Shown: piece after piece, positions 1 to 6,464 of the stretch | How positions within the stretch are numbered: position 1 is the first letter of the stretch | Layout of the letters: each line of letters starts with the position of its first letter | Assembly (NCBI GenBank): GCA_049680295.1 | Contig: JBAUHN010000426.1 | Span: forward strand, 1-11,712 | From: JBAUHN01 sp049680295 | GTDB taxonomy: Bacteria > Pseudomonadota > Alphaproteobacteria > Rhodobacterales > Rhodobacteraceae | Direction of reading: 5' to 3' | DNA length: 11,712 bases | Program-made: the position numbers and the translations under genes | Notes under the pieces: generated by a model | What the model was told of the DNA's origin: nothing | Database searches by the model: none | Seen by the model: the letters and a program-made list of their open reading frames with translations, nothing else

Positions 1-291
1 GTGGTCAATCTCGCGTCCCAACTCAGTGTCTTCAACCATCGGCATAAAATCAGCGGCTGGAATGACGCGGCCGGTTTCGTCCAACACCCGAATCAACCCT
101 TCGTAAAACGCCACCGTATTTTGAGCATCTGCGCTGACCACAGGCTGAAAGGCCAAGAGCGTCCGCTTGTTTGCAATCGCATGGGTGACCATTTGAACGA
201 CGTCTTTGTCCCGGTTTGACACCGCATAGGTCAAAGGGTCCTGTGTCCCCTGGTCGAGGGCCGCCAAGCGTCGTTTGAATTGTCCGACCAT
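1..291 (-). CDS. EAL-domain protein (c-di-GMP phosphodiesterase family), N-terminal part only
   Basis: The first 97 codons of a minus-strand gene that leaves the window at its left edge. The ATG at 291-289 follows an AGGGA ribosome-binding site about 8 bases upstream. Residues 1-40 form a short lead with no GGDEF domain. The EAL domain starts at about residue 45: FQPVV at 48-52, then YEGLIR at 63-68 where the signature EALLR is expected (Glu64 kept, Ala replaced by Gly), then VIP...DFMPMVE at 76-87 and LGREID at 91-96. These match the first conserved blocks of EAL domains, which hydrolyse cyclic-di-GMP to pGpG using metal ions. The later catalytic blocks (DDFG, the Lys and the second Glu motifs) lie outside, so activity cannot be judged. 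The missing lead domain suggests a stand-alone cytoplasmic EAL protein, but anything could follow at the C-terminus. The family call is firm; the biochemical role is inferred. Confidence 0.85.
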   Translation of the reverse strand, partial: MVGQFKRRLAALDQGTQDPLTYAVSNRDKDVVQMVTHAIANKRTLLAFQPVVSADAQNTVAFYEGLIRVLDETGRVIPAADFMPMVEDTELGREIDH

Positions 292-348
292 GTCTTTCCC
301 TCAACTTGATGATGGGCGGACACTGCACTAAAAACATCTAAGACTATC

Positions 349-378
349 TTAATATTCGCATTTTGTTCTAATTGTTAA
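349..378 (-). promoter_or_regulatory. Candidate sigma-70 promoter for the EAL gene
   Basis: On the minus strand TTAACA (378-373, five of six matches to TTGACA) and TATTAA (354-349, four of six) are 18 bases apart, about 60 bases upstream of the EAL start. The stretch from about 330 to 385 is noticeably more AT-rich than its surroundings. The same 132-base divergent gap must also hold a promoter for tag, which I could not place with confidence. Confidence 0.35.
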
Positions 379-423
379 CATCGCGGAAAACCAAAACGAA
401 AACCCCAACGCAGGAGACGTGAC

Positions 424-1026
424 ATGGACAGATGCGGCTGGGCAGGACCTGATCAGATTTATCTGGATTATCACGATACCGACTGGGGTGTTCCGGAATA
501 TGGCAGCCGCGCACTTTGGGAAAAGTTGATCCTGGATGGGTTTCAGGCGGGGCTAAGCTGGATCACGATCCTTAAGAAGCGAGAGAGTTTTCGCGAGGCA
601 TTTCAAGGGTTTGATCCGAACATCATCGCCGGCTGGGGCGAAGAGGACGTGACCAGATTGTTGGCTGATCCGGGCATCATCCGGCATCGCGGCAAGATCG
701 AAGCGACTATTACTAATGCGCGCGCCTGGCAGAAAATCGAACAGCGTGAAGGCTTTGACACCTACCTTTGGAACTATGTCGGTGGGACGCCGATCCAAAA
801 CAACTACATGACATTGGCCGAGGTTCCGGGCTTTACCGATCTTTCCACCAAAGTCTCGAAAAATTTGAAGAAAGAGGGCTTTAAATTCTGTGGCCCGACA
901 ATCGTTTATGCCTTTATGCAAGCGGTCGGAATGGTCAACGATCATCTGGTGACTTGCCCGCGTCACGCGGCTGTTGCCCAACTGGCAGGCGACACACCGT
1001 TTGCTGCAAATGGAAAGGGGCGTTGA
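424..1026 (+). CDS. tag: DNA-3-methyladenine glycosylase I
   Basis: A 200-residue protein, the usual length for Tag, the cytoplasmic base-excision enzyme that removes 3-methyladenine from alkylated DNA and leaves an abasic site. The family's four zinc ligands are visible: Cys4 (RCGW), His17 (YHDTDWG), His174 and Cys178 (NDHLVTC). The helix-hairpin-helix fold core is recognisable through QAGLSWITILKKR at 41-53 and IIRHRGKI at 85-92. One difference from E. coli Tag is that position 38, Glu there and linked to recognition of the damaged base, is Asp here (LILDGFQAG). This is a conservative swap that may be normal in alphaproteobacteria. The start is well supported by AGGAGA at 411-416. The gene stands alone: the EAL gene diverges upstream and rpsD has its own promoter at the tag stop codon. 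No Ada-type regulatory gene is adjacent. Identification is secure. Confidence 0.96.
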   Translation: MDRCGWAGPDQIYLDYHDTDWGVPEYGSRALWEKLILDGFQAGLSWITILKKRESFREAFQGFDPNIIAGWGEEDVTRLLADPGIIRHRGKIEATITNARAWQKIEQREGFDTYLWNYVGGTPIQNNYMTLAEVPGFTDLSTKVSKNLKKEGFKFCGPTIVYAFMQAVGMVNDHLVTCPRHAAVAQLAGDTPFAANGKGR

Positions 1027-1050
1027 CACCGGTTCTTGCGCAGCTATAAG
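1023..1050 (+). promoter_or_regulatory. Strong sigma-70 promoter for rpsD
   Basis: A perfect TTGACA at 1023-1028 and TATAAG at 1045-1050 (five of six matches to TATAAT) are separated by 16 bases. The -35 box overlaps the tag stop codon TGA (1024-1026). Transcription would begin near 1057 and leave a leader of about 120 bases before rpsD. The leader holds a short GCCTG/CAGGC inverted repeat at 1091-1101 but no structure I recognise as an S4-binding site. Confidence 0.7.
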
Positions 1051-1179
1051 CGCGGCTTCATTGGTGTTGGTGGCCCCCGCAAGGGATCGCCTGTCAGGCA
1101 AGCAGACCCCAGGGTTTTCGCGCCAGAGGACAACGCCCTTCACGTCCGGAAACGGATAGATATCAGAAGGAGAACAGCC

Positions 1180-1800
1180 GTGACAAAACGCACGTCTGCC
1201 AAGCACAAAATTGACCGCCGCATGGGCGAAAACATCTGGGGTCGTCCGAAGTCTCCGGTGAACCGTCGTGAATATGGTCCCGGCCAGCACGGTCAGCGCC
1301 GCAAGGGCAAGATTTCCGATTTCGGCATCCAATTGCGCGCCAAGCAAAAGCTAAAAGGTTACTACGGCGATCTGACCGAAAAACAGTTCCGCCGCATCTA
1401 TGCAGAAGCTGAGCGTGTCAAAGGCGACACCGGTGAAAACCTGATTGGTTTGCTGGAGCGTCGTCTGGACGCCGTTGTTTACCGTGCGAAATTCGTGGCG
1501 ACTGTTTTTGCTGCCCGTCAGTTCGTGAACCACGGCCACGTCAAAGTGAACGGTAAAAAGGTGAACATTCCGTCCTACCGCGTTCAAGAGGGTGACGTGA
1601 TCGAAGTGCGCGATCGCTCAAAGCAAATCGCTGTCTTGCTGGAAGCCACCCAATTGGCCGAACGCGATGTGCCTGATTACATCGAGGCCGATCATTCCAA
1701 AATGACCGCCAAATTTGTGCGCAGCCCGTCTTTGGGTGATGTGCCTTATCCGGTGATCATGGAACCAAACCTCGTGGTGGAATTCTACGCGAAGAACTAA
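1180..1800 (+). CDS. rpsD: 30S ribosomal protein S4
   Basis: A 206-residue S4, the standard length. S4 is a primary 16S rRNA-binding protein that nucleates assembly of the 30S body and helps keep translation accurate. The start is the GTG at 1180, preceded by AAGGAG at about 1167-1172; the reading frame stays open 48 codons further upstream, but that extension has no S4 similarity and would span the promoter. The N-terminal domain contains YGPGQHGQRRKG at 32-43. The S4 RNA-binding domain covers about 93-150 (ERRLDAVVYR, then RQFVNHGHVKVNGKKVNIPSY). There is no cysteine in the protein, so this is the zinc-free type of S4. It is monocistronic here, with its own promoter and terminator, not part of the alpha operon with rpsM, rpsK and rpoA as in E. 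coli. Secure call. Confidence 0.98.
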   Translation: MTKRTSAKHKIDRRMGENIWGRPKSPVNRREYGPGQHGQRRKGKISDFGIQLRAKQKLKGYYGDLTEKQFRRIYAEAERVKGDTGENLIGLLERRLDAVVYRAKFVATVFAARQFVNHGHVKVNGKKVNIPSYRVQEGDVIEVRDRSKQIAVLLEATQLAERDVPDYIEADHSKMTAKFVRSPSLGDVPYPVIMEPNLVVEFYAKN

Positions 1801-1820
1801 GAGTTCTCGCATAATTTTCA

Positions 1821-1855
1821 AAAGGCCGCGCCACAGGGTGCGGCCTTTTTCGTTT
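1821..1855 (+). terminator. Intrinsic terminator of rpsD
   Basis: A perfect 9-bp stem AAAGGCCGC (1821-1829) pairs with GCGGCCTTT (1840-1848); the inner bases GCC and GGT extend it to 12 pairs with one G-U, leaving an ACAG loop. The run TTTTTCGTTT follows directly. It starts 20 bases after the rpsD stop codon and separates rpsD from hisC. Confidence 0.93.
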
Positions 1856-1892
1856 CAGGCATGGAAAGACTGAACGCCACCCTTGCGATGCC

Positions 1893-1923
1893 CTGACACA
1901 ATCGCGCTGGCCACATGCAAAAT
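1893..1923 (+). promoter_or_regulatory. Weak candidate promoter for hisC-tyrC-extensin
   Basis: CTGACA at 1893-1898 matches the -35 consensus at five of six positions; the best -10 is CAAAAT at 1918-1923, with a long 19-base spacer. This is the only plausible candidate I see in the 110 bases between the rpsD terminator and hisC, and an operon promoter is needed here. Treat it as tentative. Confidence 0.3.
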
Positions 1924-1965
1924 GGGACGCTAAAACGATATTTATCACATGGGGTTAGCCAAAAC

Positions 1966-3051
1966 ATGACACAGATCGAACCACAACCCGGCATTCTGGA
2001 CATCGCACCTTACAAAGGTGGTTCGAGCCATGTAGCAGGCGTGGAAAACGTCATCAAGCTAAGCTCAAACGAAAACCCGCTGGGCCCCTCGGCGGCTGCA
2101 ATAGAGGCCTATAATCGCGCGGCCAGTGATTTGCACCGTTATCCGTCGACCGACCACGCCAGTCTACGGGCGGCGATTGGCCGGGTCCATGGGTTGGATG
2201 CCGACCGCATCATTTGCGGTGCCGGGTCAGACGAGATCATCGCATTTCTGTGCCAGGCCTACGCCGGGGAAGGGCGAGAGGTTCTTTATACCGAACACGG
2301 ATTTGGCATGTACAAAATCTCGGCTCTGGCGGCGGGTGCGACACCTGTTGAAGTGAAAGAGCGCGACCGCGTCACAGATGTTGACGCGCTGCTTGCTGGC
2401 TGTACGGATAAAACAGCGCTGGTGTTCATCGCAAACCCGAACAATCCCACGGGCACGATGATCGGCACTGCCGAAATCGCGCGATTGGCAGAGGGGTTGC
2501 GGGATCGGGCGTTACTGGTTCTGGACGGTGCCTATGCAGATTATGTCGAAGGGTTCGATGGCGGTGCCGCCCTGGTGGACAGCCGCCAAAACGTGGTGAT
2601 GACGCGCACGTTTTCAAAGCTTTATGGCCTGGGCGGCATGCGCATCGGTTGGGGCTATGGCCCGGCCCATGTGATCGACGTGCTCAACCGGGTGCGCGGG
2701 CCTTTCAACCTTTCCAACGCGGCTCTTGCTGCTGCCGAAGCCGCGATTTTGGATCGCGACTACGCGGCCCATTGCCGGGTTGAGAACGCACGTTGGCGCA
2801 CGTGGCTGGCGGATGCATTGGCCGAAATCGGCGTGCCCTCCGATGTGTCGCTGGCGAATTTCATTCTGGCGCGGTTTGCCGGTCAAGCTGAGGCCGAAGC
2901 CTGTGACGAATTTCTAAAGTCTAATGGTCTGATCGTGCGCCGTGTGGCGGGGTACAATCTGCCCAATTGTCTGCGGATCACCATAGGCGATGAAGCGTCT
3001 TGTCGTCGTGTGGCGGATGTTATCGGGCAATTCAAAGGGGTTACGGCATGA
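1966..3051 (+). CDS. hisC: Histidinol-phosphate aminotransferase
   Basis: A 361-residue fold-type I PLP enzyme that transfers an amino group between glutamate and imidazole-acetol phosphate in histidine synthesis; members linked to tyrC may also act on aromatic keto acids. Visible motifs: SSNENPLGPS at 33-42, the phosphate-cradle CGAGSDE at 84-90, NPNNPTG at 157-163, DGAYADY at 187-193, the Schiff-base lysine Lys218 in TFSKLYGLGGMRIGWG with Arg226, and the substrate-binding Arg337 in CLRITIGDE. The start is set at ATG 1966 because the family begins close to the QPGI...Y-GG segment; an in-frame ATG at 1915 would add 17 unconserved residues and has no Shine-Dalgarno. The 1966 start has only a GGGG at 1951-1954, so initiation may be modest. 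Its stop overlaps the next start by ATGA. Confident on family; the preferred substrate is inferred. Confidence 0.95.
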   Translation: MTQIEPQPGILDIAPYKGGSSHVAGVENVIKLSSNENPLGPSAAAIEAYNRAASDLHRYPSTDHASLRAAIGRVHGLDADRIICGAGSDEIIAFLCQAYAGEGREVLYTEHGFGMYKISALAAGATPVEVKERDRVTDVDALLAGCTDKTALVFIANPNNPTGTMIGTAEIARLAEGLRDRALLVLDGAYADYVEGFDGGAALVDSRQNVVMTRTFSKLYGLGGMRIGWGYGPAHVIDVLNRVRGPFNLSNAALAAAEAAILDRDYAAHCRVENARWRTWLADALAEIGVPSDVSLANFILARFAGQAEAEACDEFLKSNGLIVRRVAGYNLPNCLRITIGDEASCRRVADVIGQFKGVTA

Positions 3052-3968
3052 CGCAGATATATGACCGTGTCGCACTTATCGGTTTGGGGCTTATCGCTTC
3101 ATCCATTTTTTGGGCCATTAAACGCGACGGCCTTGCAGGCGAAGTCACAGGCTATGCCCGCAGCGTTGATACCCGCAACACTGCGCGTGACATCGGCCTG
3201 TGTGACCGCGTTTGCGACACCGTGACCGAGGCCGTTGAGGGCGCGGATCTGGTGGTGTTATGTGTGCCAATCGGCGTGATGGGGAAGGTCGCGCAGCAAA
3301 TTGCAGGCAGTCTGAAACCCGGTGCAACAGTCACGGACGTAGGCTCGGTCAAGCGCGAGGTGATCGAGGCCGTAACCCCGCATCTGCCGGACACAGTGCA
3401 TTTCGTTCCCGGCCATCCATTGGCGGGAACCGAGCATTCCGGACCAAAGTCGGGCTTTGCGGAATTATTTGACAATCGCTGGTGCCTTCTGGTGCCGCCT
3501 GAAGGTTCTGACGCAGGCACTGTCGCGCGTTTGCGGGCATTTTGGGAGGCGATGGGCAGCAACGTCGAAGAAATGGACGCGGATCACCATGATCTTGTTC
3601 TGGCCGTCACCAGCCACGCGCCACATCTGATCGCTTACACGATGGTGGGTGTGGCCGATGACCTGCGCCGGGTCACTGATACCGAAGTGATCAAATATTC
3701 GGCCGCCGGGTTTCGCGACTTTACCCGCATCGCGGCAAGTGATCCGACAATGTGGCGCGATGTGTTCCTCAGCAACAAGGACGCCACTTTGGAAATCCTG
3801 GGCCGCTTCACCGAGGAACTCTTTGCGCTGCAACGGGCGATCCGAACCGGTGACGGTGATCATTTGTTTGATTATTTCACCCGAACCCGCGCCATCCGGC
3901 GCAGCATTATCGAAGCAGGCCAAGACACCGATGCCCCTAATTTTGGCAGGGGCCACCGCGACGGATGA
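3048..3968 (+). CDS. tyrC: Prephenate/arogenate (cyclohexadienyl) dehydrogenase
   Basis: A 306-residue TyrA-family enzyme that oxidatively decarboxylates prephenate and/or arogenate in the tyrosine pathway. The N-terminal Rossmann domain has GLGLIASS at 12-19, a GxGxxA version of the dinucleotide loop. The end of the second strand reads GYARS at 35-39, with Arg38 and no acidic residue there, which makes NADP use possible. DLVVLCVP (67-74) and TDVGSVK (96-102) follow. The active-site histidine lies in PGHPLAGTEHSGP (121-133, His123 and His130), and GFRDFTRIA (221-229) carries the conserved arginine of the helical dimerisation domain. There is no fused chorismate mutase, ACT or aroA domain. The start at 3048 overlaps the hisC stop by ATGA and has a good AAAGGGG at 3034-3040, seven bases upstream. 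Pairing with hisC is known in other alphaproteobacteria, such as Zymomonas. Prephenate versus arogenate preference cannot be read from the sequence. Confidence 0.93.
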   Translation: MTQIYDRVALIGLGLIASSIFWAIKRDGLAGEVTGYARSVDTRNTARDIGLCDRVCDTVTEAVEGADLVVLCVPIGVMGKVAQQIAGSLKPGATVTDVGSVKREVIEAVTPHLPDTVHFVPGHPLAGTEHSGPKSGFAELFDNRWCLLVPPEGSDAGTVARLRAFWEAMGSNVEEMDADHHDLVLAVTSHAPHLIAYTMVGVADDLRRVTDTEVIKYSAAGFRDFTRIAASDPTMWRDVFLSNKDATLEILGRFTEELFALQRAIRTGDGDHLFDYFTRTRAIRRSIIEAGQDTDAPNFGRGHRDG

Positions 3969-4762
3969 GATATTTGACCGCGATATTTCTGATGATAGGT
4001 GCCGCCGCTTTGGCGGCGCCGGATGTGTCGAAGCGGCCCGTGGGGCGCCCCGGCTCAACGGCCAACAGTCTGACCCAGGCCGAGATCGAACCATCCGGCG
4101 CAATCCGCCAACCAGCACGCGGGCCAGATGCCGAGGCAGCGGCCGAGAAAAGGGCAGGGCCCGCGTTTTCGCTACGCCCGCTGTTCAGATCACGTAAAGC
4201 GGAACGCGCCGCACGCGTGCAACGCCGTCTTCTGGCCAAGGGGGCGGTATGCGGTGATGCGGCAATACAAGGCGAAAAAGTTGGAAGCGTGCCGGGAAAA
4301 TTAAGCGGTTGCGGTATTAAAAACGCCGTCAGGGTCCGGTCTGTGTCTGGTGTTACACTCAGCCAGTCTGCATTGATTGACTGTACAACGGCCAACGCAT
4401 TGCGCACATGGATCGACAACACCGCAAAACCGGCTTTGCGCAAGCAGGGGGGCGGGTTGTCCGGCCTGAAGGTTGCTGCGCATTACGCCTGCCGGACCCG
4501 GAACAATCGAAAAGGCGCCAAGATATCTGAGCATGGACGCGGCAAGGCGATTGATATCTCAGCCTTTTATCTACGTGACGGCACGCAGGTCACCGTCTTG
4601 AACGGTTGGAAATCTGGCAAATCCCGCGCGGCGTTGCGTGCAATGCACAAAGGCGCCTGTGGACCCTTTGGCACAGTTCTTGGCCCAAAGTCGGACAGAT
4701 TTCACCAAGACCATTTTCATTTTGACACTGCCAAACATCGCGGCGGATCGTATTGCCGTTAA
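3965..4762 (+). CDS. Secreted extensin-like family protein (extensin-like C domain)
   Basis: A 265-residue exported protein. Residues 1-18 are a signal peptide (hydrophobic core FLMIGAAALAA, likely cut after ALA). Residues 19-90 are a low-complexity, basic, Pro/Ala/Arg-rich linker. From Cys96 to the end is the extensin-like C domain found in many alphaproteobacteria. Six cysteines (96, 116, 140, 176, 232, 264) suggest disulfides in the periplasm. The segments SEHGRGKAIDIS (188-199) and HQDHFHFD (247-254) place His190, Asp197 and His252 like the metal site of M15/VanY-type peptidases; a wall-cleaving activity is therefore plausible, but I infer it and do not know it to be proven. The ATG overlaps the tyrC stop (ATGA); an AGGGG lies 12 bases upstream, so translation is probably coupled to tyrC. 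Why a secreted wall protein is coupled to amino-acid genes is unclear. Family call firm, function open. Confidence 0.88.
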   Translation: MRYLTAIFLMIGAAALAAPDVSKRPVGRPGSTANSLTQAEIEPSGAIRQPARGPDAEAAAEKRAGPAFSLRPLFRSRKAERAARVQRRLLAKGAVCGDAAIQGEKVGSVPGKLSGCGIKNAVRVRSVSGVTLSQSALIDCTTANALRTWIDNTAKPALRKQGGGLSGLKVAAHYACRTRNNRKGAKISEHGRGKAIDISAFYLRDGTQVTVLNGWKSGKSRAALRAMHKGACGPFGTVLGPKSDRFHQDHFHFDTAKHRGGSYCR

Positions 4763-4770
4763 GGCGGGGC

Positions 4771-4794
4771 GCGTTAGGGTCCTGACCCTAACGC
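4771..4794. terminator. Perfect inverted repeat at a convergent junction, possible bidirectional terminator
   Basis: GCGTTAGGGTC (4771-4781) is repeated inverted as GACCCTAACGC (4784-4794), giving an 11-bp stem around a 2-base centre (10 bp with a CCTG loop in practice). It lies between two convergent genes 25 bases apart and contains the DUF2125 stop codon (TAG at 4790-4788 on the minus strand). Neither side has a T-run, so it is not a standard intrinsic terminator; it may still block read-through or protect 3' ends. Confidence 0.55.
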
Positions 4795-5792
4795 AGGATG
4801 AACCGCGGCGCCGGTCCGATCGGGATAAAGCCAACACTCATCCAGCCATCAGAAAAATTGATCTGAACGTCGAGACTGTTTGGATTGCCAGAGAGGCCCG
4901 CCAACATCGTCAACGCACTGTCGGCTTGCGGTCGCAAACCCGGTGGCAAAAAGCCTGCACTTTCGGCCAGGGTCAGAATATCGCGCCAATTGTCCGCCTG
5001 AACGGACATAACACCGGTCGCAGCACCAGCATCATCTATGTCCAGTTTCCCAGCCAGTTTTAGTCGCAGCTCGCCCCAAGCGGCTTCGGCAAGTTTCAGG
5101 GCAATGGCGCGTGGTTGCGGGCGATTTTCTTCAATCGCCCTGCGGTCCCAGGGTCGATCAAACCCGATGGTCATATCGACGGCCATTCGGTCAAATTCAA
5201 CCGGCCAGTCCTCAGGAATGAACAACGCATCACGCGGCACATCGCCAAGCCGAAATTGCGGGGCGCCGAGGACAAAATGATAGGTGTTTGGGTCGGACGG
5301 GTCTTGCGACATGTCAGCCGTCAACGCGCTGGCTGCCGCCAGATCACCGATGGTATCAGTCATCTTCCAAGCGCCCGATGTCAGCGCCATCTGTTCCAGC
5401 TCAAGCATGGTACCGGGATGCAGGCGCAAAATGGCTTGCGCTGCATCTGCAAGGATTTCGGTTTTTCCCTGCGGGCTTGCAAACATCAGCGCATCACCCG
5501 GGAAAGTCAAAGTCACATCGCCCGGCCAATGCGTTGGGGCCGACAGTCGCACAACACGGGTTTCAAACGCGAGGCCGGTGGACGGATCCGCCAAAGCCGG
5601 AGCCATCAGATCAGCGCGCAATTCCAACGGAAAACCGCCCCGGACAATGCCGGACACTTCTGCCTGCCAGCCTTGCGCGCGGCGCTGTTCCAGCCAGTTT
5701 TCAACGCTGCGTTCAAACCCGGTTGCCGCAACATACCACCATCCACACCACGCCAATGCCAGCACGACAACGGTCGAAATTACCTTACGCAT
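4788..5792 (-). CDS. DUF2125 family membrane-anchored protein
   Basis: A 334-residue protein of unknown function. The ATG at 5792-5790 is chosen because AAAGGGGG lies about 8 bases upstream and the product then starts MRKVIS followed directly by a hydrophobic anchor (residues 4-22, with CGWWY at its end). An in-frame ATG at 5834 would bury the anchor behind 14 polar residues. After the anchor, ATGFERSVENWLEQRRAQGW (23-42) and VRGGFPLELRADL (50-62) are typical opening blocks of DUF2125, a family common in alphaproteobacteria. The rest is a soluble, probably beta-rich domain facing the periplasm, with few basic residues and only the one Cys in the anchor. No catalytic motif is visible. It is divergent from the gamma-glutamylcyclotransferase gene (65 bases between starts) and convergent with the extensin-like gene. 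Topology is inferred from hydrophobicity; no function can be assigned. Confidence 0.82.
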   Translation of the reverse strand: MRKVISTVVVLALAWCGWWYVAATGFERSVENWLEQRRAQGWQAEVSGIVRGGFPLELRADLMAPALADPSTGLAFETRVVRLSAPTHWPGDVTLTFPGDALMFASPQGKTEILADAAQAILRLHPGTMLELEQMALTSGAWKMTDTIGDLAAASALTADMSQDPSDPNTYHFVLGAPQFRLGDVPRDALFIPEDWPVEFDRMAVDMTIGFDRPWDRRAIEENRPQPRAIALKLAEAAWGELRLKLAGKLDIDDAGAATGVMSVQADNWRDILTLAESAGFLPPGLRPQADSALTMLAGLSGNPNSLDVQINFSDGWMSVGFIPIGPAPRFILR

Positions 5793-5857
5793 CGCGACCC
5801 CCTTTTGTTTGCCGCCGAATTGAGGTTTACCCAAGCCAAATCAATAGGACCAGCGCA

Positions 5858-6388
5858 ATGACAATGTGGGTATTCGGATACGGGAGCTTGTTGTGGAATC
5901 CGGGCTTTCAGGTTGCGTCATCCGTGGTGGCGACGCTACCGGGCTATGCGCGATCATTTTGCATGCGTTCGATTCATCACCGGGGGACAGAGACCGACCC
6001 CGGTTTGGTGCTGGCACTGGATGCCGCCGCGCATGACCATTGCCGGGGGGTCGCATTGTCCGTGTCCCAAGGGGCCGAGGCCGAAACGCTGGCTTACCTG
6101 CGCGAACGTGAACTCATCTCATCTGCCTATCTGGAAAAGCAGGTTGAAATTGATTTGAGCGATGGCCGCCGGGTTAGTGCGCTCGCCTATGTGATCAATC
6201 GCAATCATGTGCAATATTGTGGCGGGTTACCACTGGAAGAGCAGGCGCAAATCATTGCAAAAGCAACAGGTGGCATGGGGCCGAACGATGAATATCTGTT
6301 CAATACCGCCGATCATTTGTCCGAAATCGGATTACATGATCCTGATCTGGAGTGGCTCAGTGCGCGCGTTCGACATCTTAGGGCATAA
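5858..6388 (+). CDS. ChaC-family gamma-glutamylcyclotransferase
   Basis: A 176-residue cytoplasmic enzyme of the ChaC family, which cleaves the gamma-glutamyl bond of glutathione to give 5-oxoproline and Cys-Gly. The substrate-binding loop VFGYGSLLWNP is at 5-15, the next family block FCMRSIHHRGTETDPGLVL spans 34-52, and the catalytic glutamate is most likely Glu85 in LRERE (81-85), followed by the tyrosine-containing SSAYLEK. C-terminal family blocks NRNHVQYCGGLP (114-125) and GPNDEYLFNT (141-150) are present. The start is ATG 5858, with AGGA at 5846-5849 eight bases upstream; a second ATG two codons later is possible. The frame remains open far upstream, but that region is antisense to DUF2125. 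The motor pair begins 76 bases downstream with no clear terminator, so read-through is possible. Family secure; glutathione specificity is inferred from similarity to ChaC proteins. Confidence 0.92.
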   Translation: MTMWVFGYGSLLWNPGFQVASSVVATLPGYARSFCMRSIHHRGTETDPGLVLALDAAAHDHCRGVALSVSQGAEAETLAYLRERELISSAYLEKQVEIDLSDGRRVSALAYVINRNHVQYCGGLPLEEQAQIIAKATGGMGPNDEYLFNTADHLSEIGLHDPDLEWLSARVRHLRA

Positions 6389-6415
6389 ATGCTTGGCACT
6401 GCGCCGACATTTATG
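6384..6415. repeat. Inverted repeat in front of the motor operon
   Basis: CATAAATG (6384-6391) and CATTTATG (6408-6415) are exact 8-base inverted copies separated by 16 bases. The left copy includes the stop codon of the gamma-glutamylcyclotransferase gene; an inner GGC/GCC pair could extend a hairpin. It could be an operator for a dimeric regulator or a weak hairpin; there is no T-run. Confidence 0.5.
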
Positions 6416-6423
6416 TGTAAACT
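6393..6423 (+). promoter_or_regulatory. Weak candidate promoter for the motor pair
   Basis: TTGGCA (6393-6398, five of six to TTGACA) and TAAACT (6418-6423, four of six to TATAAT) are separated by 19 bases, longer than ideal. The pair sits within and just after the 6384-6415 inverted repeat, 40-70 bases upstream of the channel gene start. Confidence 0.3.
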
Positions 6424-6464
6424 GCCCCAAGAGCAGCACAAACATGAGGTCAGGAGCATAGCGC

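Noticed and set aside
1036..1179. Upstream extension of the rpsD frame
   Set aside because: It has no S4 similarity; the GTG at 1180 has AAGGAG and starts the standard S4 N-terminus.
553..1347. A 264-codon minus-strand frame across tag and the start of rpsD
   Set aside because: It is antisense to two well-identified genes and crosses the rpsD promoter; the product resembles no family.
4788..5063. Plus-strand frames running on after the extensin gene
   Set aside because: They are shadows of DUF2125 and begin without ribosome-binding sites or recognisable domains.
5288..5857. Upstream extension of the gamma-glutamylcyclotransferase frame
   Set aside because: It is antisense to DUF2125, and the family begins at MxxFGYGS with a good ribosome-binding site at 5846.
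6394..6411. Sigma-54 promoter starting at TGGCAC
   Set aside because: The -24-like TGGCAC is present, but the -12 GC element is absent at the required spacing.
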